NCBI GenBank assembly: GCA_902796095.1
Contig: CADBNP010000239.1
Span: forward strand, 1 to 12,572
DNA length: 12,572 nucleotides
Direction of reading: 5' to 3'
Origin: an uncultured Aeromonadales bacterium
Lineage (GTDB): Bacteria > Pseudomonadota > Gammaproteobacteria > Enterobacterales > Succinivibrionaceae
Shown: positions 8,157-12,572 of the stretch, piece after piece
Layout of the letters: the number at the start of each line of letters is the position of its first letter
Position numbering within the stretch: the stretch's first letter is position 1
The notes under the pieces: model-generated
The model's input: the letters and a program-made list of their open reading frames with translations, nothing else
The model's database searches: none
What the model was told of the DNA's origin: nothing
Translations under genes and position numbers: made by a program

Positions 8157-8414
8157 CAAGCAATCATGCACTTACCTTCCATGAGGAAGTCAACCCAACT
8201 TTTTTACCAATATCGTAAACTATGTAGATTGTACAAAAAGTGGCAGAAAAAAATACTGAATCAAAGTCAAATTATCATGCGCAGAAGTAGGTCAGCCGGG
8301 CAAAGCAGATCAGTCTTAACCCCCAACGGTATGATTACGGTATCATCGCCAAAACCAGCCACAGGATGCCGGATCCAGAACTTCCACCATATAGAAAATG
8401 TGCGCCGGGCACAC
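8157..8414. other. Gap between the AIPR promoter and groEL terminator, no gene called
   Basis: No convincing gene is present. The segment from about 8280 to 8410 is richer in G+C than the AT-rich stretch to its left and is open in several frames at once. One plus frame after a TAG at 8288-8290 reads SLNPQRYDYGIIAKTSHRMP and continues into the groEL terminator; one minus frame ending at 8267 is also open. Neither has a supported start or a family I recognise. It may be the decayed end of a former gene. No tRNA, insertion sequence end or attachment-site core was recognised. Confidence 0.3.
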
Positions 8415-8439
8415 AAAAAAGGCCCCGCATTGCGGAGCC
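8415..8439 (-). terminator. Intrinsic terminator of the groES-groEL operon
   Basis: On the minus strand, GGCTCCGC-AAT-GCGGGGCC forms an 8-bp GC-rich stem (one T-G pair) with a 3-base loop, directly followed by six T. It lies about 60 bases beyond the groEL stop codon and should end the chaperonin transcript before the AIPR promoter region. Confidence 0.88.
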
Positions 8440-8498
8440 AATCAATATTTCTGTCAGATTACAAGTTCACGGGAACTTAATCTGCAACAGTTATGTCA

Positions 8499-10136
8499 TT
8501 ACATCATACCGCCCATACCTGGTGCACCCATTCCGGCAGGAGCTGCTGGAGCATCATTCTTAGGCTTGTCGGTAACCATGCACTCAGTAGTGATCATAAG
8601 ACCTGCTACAGAAGAAGCAAACTGAAGTGCTGAACGTGTAACCTTGGTAGGATCCAGAATACCCATTTCAAGCATATCACCATACTGATCTTCAGCGGCA
8701 TTGTAGCCATAATTACCTGAACCTTCTCTTACCTTGTTGGCAATAACAGACGGCTCTTCACCGGCGTTGGTAACAATCTGACGAAGCGGAGCCTCCATTG
8801 CCTTCAGAGCAGCACGAATACCCACATTCTGATCCTCATTTGAACCTGTAAGATCTGCAAGTTCTGAAGCTACGCGAACCAGAGCTACTCCACCGCCAGG
8901 AACAACACCCTCTTCAACAGCAGCACGTGTTGCATGAAGAGCATCCTCTACGCGATACTTCTTTTCCTTCATTTCAACTTCAGTTGGAGCACCAACCTTT
9001 ATTACAGCAACACCGCCGGAAAGTTTGGCAACACGCTCCTGGAGCTTTTCCTTGTCATAATCAGAAGTCGTATCCTCGATCTGCTTCTTAATCTGCTCAA
9101 CACGAGCCTTGATATCAGCCTCATCGCCGGCACCATCTATAATAGTTGTATTATCCTTGGTAATAACCACCTTCTTGGCCTTGCCTAAATCCTCAAGAGT
9201 AGCCTTTTCAAGAGACATACCGAGATCGGAAGATATTACAGTAGCCTTGGTAAGGATTGCAATATCCTGAAGCATTGCCTTGCGGCGATCACCGAATCCA
9301 GGAGCCTTAACAGCAGCAATCTTCACGATACCTCTCATATTGTTTACTACCAGAGTAGCAAGAGCCTCGCCCTCAACATCCTCGGCAATAATCAGAAGTG
9401 GTTTGCCGGCCTTGGCAACACCTTCAAGGAGTGTAAGAATATCACGAATGTTGCTGATCTTCTTGTCAACGAGAAGAACAAACGGATCGTCAAGTTCAAC
9501 GGAGCCGTTTTCCTGCTTGTTGATGAAGTATGGAGAGAGATAACCGCGATCAAACTGCATACCTTCAACAAGTGAAAGTTCGTCATTGAGACCGGTGCCT
9601 TCCTCAATGGTTATAACACCGTCACGTCCAACCTTGTCCATGGCGTCAGCAATAAGGTTGCCTACAGTTGCATCGGCATTGGCAGAAATGGTACCAACCT
9701 GGGCAATAGCCTTAGAGTCTGCACAAGGCACGGAAATTGCTTTCAGCTTTTCTACAGCTGCAGCAACAGCCTTATCAATACCGCGCTTCAGATCCATAGG
9801 ATTGCGTCCTGATGCAACAGCCTTCAGACCTTCACTTACAATGGCCTGTGCGAGAACAGTTGCGGTTGTTGTACCGTCACCTGCTGCATCGTTTGCCTGA
9901 GAAGCGACCTCTTTAACCATCTGAGCACCCATGTTCATGAACTTGTCCTCAAGTTCAATCTCCTTGGCTACAGTAACACCGTCCTTGGTAATATTAGGAG
10001 CACCGTAGGACTTGTCCAGTACAACATTACGACCCTTTGGTCCGAGAGTAACCTTTACTGCATCTGCAAGAATATTGACGCCCTCAAGCATCTTGGCTCT
10101 TGCATCGTTACCAAATAAAACATCTTTAGCAGACAT
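8499..10136 (-). CDS. groL: 60-kDa chaperonin GroEL
   Basis: GroEL forms the double-ring cytoplasmic chaperonin that encloses unfolded proteins and, with the GroES lid, folds them using ATP. The 545-residue length is standard. The N-terminus (AKDVLFGNDARAKML), the ATP site with GDGTTT (86-91, catalytic-loop D87), the VVPGGGVAL nucleotide-binding segment in the C-terminal equatorial domain, and the flexible Gly-Met tail ending GMGGMM are all present. The start is supported by AGAGG about 10 bases upstream. It is the second gene of the groES-groEL operon, 47 bases after groES; that gap contains a small hairpin, GATCTT-GTG-AAGATC (10165-10179), not closely followed by a T-tract, so read-through is expected. 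Expression should come from the heat-shock promoter upstream of groES. No missing key residue was seen. Only one groEL copy is in the window. Confidence 0.99.
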   Translation of the reverse strand: MSAKDVLFGNDARAKMLEGVNILADAVKVTLGPKGRNVVLDKSYGAPNITKDGVTVAKEIELEDKFMNMGAQMVKEVASQANDAAGDGTTTATVLAQAIVSEGLKAVASGRNPMDLKRGIDKAVAAAVEKLKAISVPCADSKAIAQVGTISANADATVGNLIADAMDKVGRDGVITIEEGTGLNDELSLVEGMQFDRGYLSPYFINKQENGSVELDDPFVLLVDKKISNIRDILTLLEGVAKAGKPLLIIAEDVEGEALATLVVNNMRGIVKIAAVKAPGFGDRRKAMLQDIAILTKATVISSDLGMSLEKATLEDLGKAKKVVITKDNTTIIDGAGDEADIKARVEQIKKQIEDTTSDYDKEKLQERVAKLSGGVAVIKVGAPTEVEMKEKKYRVEDALHATRAAVEEGVVPGGGVALVRVASELADLTGSNEDQNVGIRAALKAMEAPLRQIVTNAGEEPSVIANKVREGSGNYGYNAAEDQYGDMLEMGILDPTKVTRSALQFASSVAGLMITTECMVTDKPKNDAPAAPAGMGAPGMGGMM

Positions 10137-10183
10137 AATATAAAAACCTCTTTTTAAAATTAGTGATCTTCACAAGATCGGAA

Positions 10184-10477
10184 TTATTCTTCAACAACAG
10201 CGAGAATATCATTCTCAGAGAGGATCAGAACCTCCTTTCCATCCAGCTTATCAGTCTTGGTTGTATAACCTTCATTGAAGATAACAATATCACCGACCTT
10301 GACAGACATTGGCTGAATCTGTCCGTTATCCAGAACGCGGCCGTTACCGACAGCGATAACTTTGCCACGGGTTGACTTCTGTGCTGCAGAACCGGTTAAC
10401 AGGATTCCACCTGCAGATGTTGTTTCCTTTTCCTGTCTTTCAATAATTACCTTATCATGTAATGGACGAATTGACAT
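10184..10477 (-). CDS. groS: 10-kDa co-chaperonin GroES
   Basis: GroES forms the seven-subunit lid that caps GroEL and triggers substrate release into the folding chamber. The 97-residue length is standard. The N-terminus IRPLHDKVII, the mobile loop (about 17-34, with the GroEL-contacting tripeptide G24-I25-L26), and the C-terminal VLILSENDILAVVEE strand match the family throughout. The ATG is preceded by GGAG with a 7-base spacer. It is the first gene of the operon, about 47 bases from the sigma-32-like -10 element, and is divergent from dsbD. Confidence 0.99.
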   Translation of the reverse strand: MSIRPLHDKVIIERQEKETTSAGGILLTGSAAQKSTRGKVIAVGNGRVLDNGQIQPMSVKVGDIVIFNEGYTTKTDKLDGKEVLILSENDILAVVEE

Positions 10478-10523
10478 TTTAAATCTCCGTTTTTAACATA
10501 TTCGAAAAATTCTGTTTTTTTAT

Positions 10524-10549
10524 GTATGGTCTGTATTGTTAAATTCAAG
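10524..10549 (-). promoter_or_regulatory. Sigma-32-like heat-shock promoter of groES-groEL
   Basis: On the minus strand, CTTGAAT (10543-10549; heat-shock -35 CTTGAA) is followed after 11 bases by GACCATAC (10524-10531), which keeps the CCAT core of the CCCCATnT -10. The spacing is close to the 12 bases I recall for the E. coli groE promoter. No CIRCE repeat (TTAGCACTC-N9-GAGTGCTAA) is present between 10478 and 10609, so HrcA control is not indicated. Confidence 0.65.
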
Positions 10550-10555
10550 TCCAAA

Positions 10556-10573
10556 AGCAAAAAAAGTTTTGCT
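10556..10573. repeat. Short inverted repeat in the groES-dsbD divergent region
   Basis: AGCAAAA (10556-10562) and TTTTGCT (10567-10573) are exact reverse complements around AAAG. The repeat sits just upstream of the groES promoter and 36 bases before the dsbD start codon. It could be a regulator site, a small hairpin in the dsbD leader, or chance in A/T-rich DNA. I find no clear plus-strand promoter for dsbD in this region. Confidence 0.25.
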
Positions 10574-10608
10574 GCTGCTTCCTGACGTTCAAAATCATGA
10601 GGAACTAT

Positions 10609-12357
10609 ATGTTAAATAAAGTTATTCTGCTGTTTTTTCTTCTTTTTTCAGGAACAGTTGCAGGAGATGAGCTGATTGACAGTTTCGGAAACTTTTCCGA
10701 AACAAACCTTGATGTCAGGGTGTACCTCCCTGTTACCAAAGCTTTCACCAGTTCAACCAGAACAAACGAGACGGAAAAAACTGTCACGGTAACAATAACA
10801 CCGGCAAGAGGGTATTACATTTACAGATCCAGAATAAACGTCACGGATGAAAACGGAGACAGCATACCGGTTGAACTTCCTTCAGGAATAGAACACACAG
10901 ATGATTTTATGGGAAAGCAGATCGTTTTCTATGTTCCCGTATCCTTTGACGTTCCATCCCGAAAGAACCTGACCGTTACATACCAGGGATGCACAGTCGG
11001 GATGTGCTATCCTCCGCAGCACTTCAAAATTGAATCATTAAAGACAGGAACAGGCAGTAAGAACGAGACTTTACTGACAGAACATGAACTGAAACAGACT
11101 GATACTGACATGCATCATCTGACAGAACTTCCTGCCAGTACCGTTCCCGGCGGCAATGCAGATATGCAGAAAAACATAAGAGAGGCGGTGATATTCCTGC
11201 TGATCGGCATTTCCCTTTCTTTCACACCCTGTGTATTTCCCATGTACCCGATCCTCAGTATGCTGCTGTTCGGACGTAAAACCGAACATCAGAAAAACAG
11301 AAAAACGTTTGCTTTGTCATGCTTCTTCGTTCTTGGAATAGCAATAACCTATACGGTAATAGGAATTGTTTCTGGATATTTCGGAGCACAGACCCACGCA
11401 TTTCTTCAGCAGAAGATTATCCTCATTATATTCAGCATAATTTTTATACTGCTGTCCCTGTCAATGCTAGGACTCTTCACCATACAAATGCCGCCATTCA
11501 TAGCATCAAAACTTCAGAAAATCGCTGATGAACAGCACTCCGGATCCATGACCGGAGCATTTACGGTGGGTGTGATAACATCTCTGATCTGCTCACCATG
11601 CACCACAGCACCGGTTTCTGCCTCCATTCTCTATACCATCCAGGCAGGAAATCTGTTCCTTGGCACCGCTGATCTGTTTCTTCTCGGTTTCGGCATGGGT
11701 ATACCGATGCTGGCCATCGGGCTGTTCGGAAAGAAGATCCTTCCAAAAGCCGGCAGCTGGCTGAATCTGATAAAACAGTTAATCGGCATTTTTTCTCTTA
11801 TGGTTCCTTTTATTCTTCTGGATCGAATCCTTCCGCACTGGATCCTGCCCTGCGGAATAATAGTTCTTACCGGATGTGCTTTGATGCTTCTGATTTATTA
11901 CATTAAGCCGAAAAAAACACTTGTCTTTCTGCCATTTGTCATTGCGGGCGGTATATTCTCAGGATGGTATTTTGTCGACTGGCAGGGTACTCATCATCCA
12001 TCACTGCAGTTCATACCGGCATCATCCATGTCTCAGATAAAGGATCTGATGAGCAAAAATCCGGATCGTGAGGTTATTATTGATTTTTATGCATCCTGGT
12101 GTGCTTCCTGCAAGCAGATGGAAGTCGAGACCTTCGCCAGCAAGGCTGTACAGCGTGCCATCAGGGATTTTCTTCTGATCAGAGTAGATCTCAGTGAAAC
12201 AAACGATGAAAATCAGAAAATATCCGATCATTTTAACATAGTCGGTCTTCCTTCAATTCTGATTGCAGATCAGAAAAGAGACTCTTTCCTTATTTCAGGA
12301 TTCTATAACAGCAAAGACTTTATTCAGGAACTGAAGAAATTGAAAAAAACAGACTGA
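10609..12357 (+). CDS. dsbD: Thiol:disulfide interchange protein DsbD
   Basis: DsbD carries electrons from cytoplasmic thioredoxin across the inner membrane to periplasmic reductases such as DsbC. All three domains are visible in 582 residues: a signal peptide (about 1-18, MLNK then hydrophobic, TVA before the cut), a periplasmic immunoglobulin-like domain with C128 and C133 in GCTVGMCYPP, a membrane domain (about 165-460) with C208 in FTPCVFPMYP and C331 in ICSPCTTAP, and a C-terminal thioredoxin domain with WCASCK (C498, C501). An in-frame ATG at 10597 gives 4 more residues but has no ribosome site; the ATG at 10609 has GAGGA 5 bases upstream and gives a cleaner signal peptide, so I prefer it. 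The first cysteine pair is separated by 4 residues; E. coli DsbD has 5 as I recall it. It is divergent from groES and ends with TGA followed by TAA; no plus-strand terminator was found. Confidence 0.97.
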   Translation: MLNKVILLFFLLFSGTVAGDELIDSFGNFSETNLDVRVYLPVTKAFTSSTRTNETEKTVTVTITPARGYYIYRSRINVTDENGDSIPVELPSGIEHTDDFMGKQIVFYVPVSFDVPSRKNLTVTYQGCTVGMCYPPQHFKIESLKTGTGSKNETLLTEHELKQTDTDMHHLTELPASTVPGGNADMQKNIREAVIFLLIGISLSFTPCVFPMYPILSMLLFGRKTEHQKNRKTFALSCFFVLGIAITYTVIGIVSGYFGAQTHAFLQQKIILIIFSIIFILLSLSMLGLFTIQMPPFIASKLQKIADEQHSGSMTGAFTVGVITSLICSPCTTAPVSASILYTIQAGNLFLGTADLFLLGFGMGIPMLAIGLFGKKILPKAGSWLNLIKQLIGIFSLMVPFILLDRILPHWILPCGIIVLTGCALMLLIYYIKPKKTLVFLPFVIAGGIFSGWYFVDWQGTHHPSLQFIPASSMSQIKDLMSKNPDREVIIDFYASWCASCKQMEVETFASKAVQRAIRDFLLIRVDLSETNDENQKISDHFNIVGLPSILIADQKRDSFLISGFYNSKDFIQELKKLKKTD

Positions 12358-12414
12358 TAATCAGAGCAGAAAATTAATCTGTATATTCACATCTGCAGAA
12401 TTTAAACAGTCATC

Positions 12415-12441
12415 AAAAAAAAACCGCAGGGATCCCTGCGG
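12415..12441 (-). terminator. Intrinsic terminator of the gene entering from the right
   Basis: CCGCAGGGATCCCTGCGG (12424-12441) is a perfect 18-base palindrome that can fold as a 7-bp GC-rich stem with a GATC loop. On the minus strand it is followed at once by nine T (12415-12423), making a strong terminator for the leftward transcript ending at 12508. In the plus direction the sequence after the stem is CATTATC, so it should work poorly for dsbD, though the stem may still protect the dsbD mRNA end. Confidence 0.88.
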
Positions 12442-12507
12442 CATTATCAAAAAAATCAGAAACCAGACACAGTGCACAGATCTGCGACTGGTGTTCAGAA
12501 CAAGTTT

Positions 12508-12572
12508 TTACAAATCTTCTGCATCAGCATCAACCTGAGGAATATTCTTCTCTTCCTTTGGCTGTTCTGCCG
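12508..12572 (-). CDS. C-terminal fragment of an unidentified protein (runs off the window)
   Basis: Twenty codons plus a TAA are visible, reading AEQPKEEKNIPQVDADAEDL: an acidic, hydrophilic, probably disordered tail. The frame is chosen because it ends 67 bases before a strong terminator on the same strand and has a protein-like Glu/Asp-rich composition; one other minus frame is also open to the window edge, ending just past this stop. In enterobacteria the membrane protein gene fxsA lies near groES and dsbD and encodes a charged tail, so fxsA is a conceivable identity, but nothing here proves it. Confidence 0.5.
   Translation of the reverse strand, partial: AEQPKEEKNIPQVDADAEDL

Noticed and set aside
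6364..8312. Shared CAGATCA at 6364-6370 and 8306-8312 as a target-site duplication around the AIPR cassette
   Set aside because: A single 7-base match over about 2 kb is expected by chance, and it does not mark clear cassette ends.
8166..8480. Plus-strand 104-codon open frame between AIPR and groEL
   Set aside because: It has no ribosome site, runs across the groEL terminator toward the groEL 3' end, and has no recognisable motif; treated as chance openness or decayed sequence.
9280..9900. Open frames antisense to groEL
   Set aside because: They are typical shadow frames of a strongly codon-biased gene, with no start signals or recognisable products.
10165..10179. Hairpin between groES and groEL as a terminator
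   Set aside because: The 6-bp stem GATCTT/AAGATC is not closely followed by a T-run, and the two genes are a well-known operon.
10478..10609. CIRCE/HrcA operator upstream of groES
   Set aside because: Neither TTAGCACTC nor its complement is present in the region; the sigma-32-like promoter explains heat-shock control.

Overview
The window reads as a chromosomal stretch of a Gram-negative, moderately AT-rich gammaproteobacterium. The grounds are a 545-codon GroEL with the GGM-type tail, a groES-groEL pair behind a sigma-32-like heat-shock promoter with no CIRCE operator, and a three-domain DsbD. An anaerobic or host-associated lineage such as Succinivibrionaceae would fit, but that is inference; no rRNA or other marker is present.

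Layout, left to right. Five of the six complete genes are on the minus strand. (1) 37-3972: a 1311-residue SNF2-family ATPase with an N-terminal SWIM-like zinc finger, preceded by a leader with three consecutive small hairpins. (2) 4177-5940: a membrane-anchored PAS-GGDEF-EAL protein for cyclic-di-GMP signalling; its GGDEF half looks catalytically degenerate and its EAL half looks largely intact. (3) 5941-6380: a 440-base gap holding promoter-like sequence and a coding-like scrap. (4) 6381-8081: an AIPR-family gene (abortive infection / phage resistance) with a D...QxK nuclease-like motif near its N-terminus; it is visibly more AT-rich than its neighbours and has a perfect 10-10-10 inverted repeat over its putative promoter. 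(5) 8082-8414: a gap with a second coding-like scrap. (6) 8499-10136 and 10184-10477: groEL and groES, transcribed groES first, with a heat-shock promoter on the right and a strong intrinsic terminator on the left. (7) 10609-12357, plus strand: dsbD, divergent from groES. (8) 12415-12572: an intrinsic terminator and the last 20 codons of a minus-strand gene that runs off the window.

How the genes relate. groES, groEL and dsbD all serve protein folding (cytoplasmic chaperonin; electron supply to periplasmic thiol-disulfide enzymes) and share a 131-base divergent intergenic region. The SNF2, c-di-GMP and AIPR genes appear to be separate transcription units. The strongest candidate for something beyond housekeeping is the AIPR gene: a probable single-gene anti-phage cassette with its own operator-like element, set among core genes and flanked by what may be remnants of disrupted sequence. 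I see no adjacent methylase, toxin-antitoxin partner, integrase, tRNA gene, insertion sequence or CRISPR array, so a multi-gene new system is not supported by this window alone.
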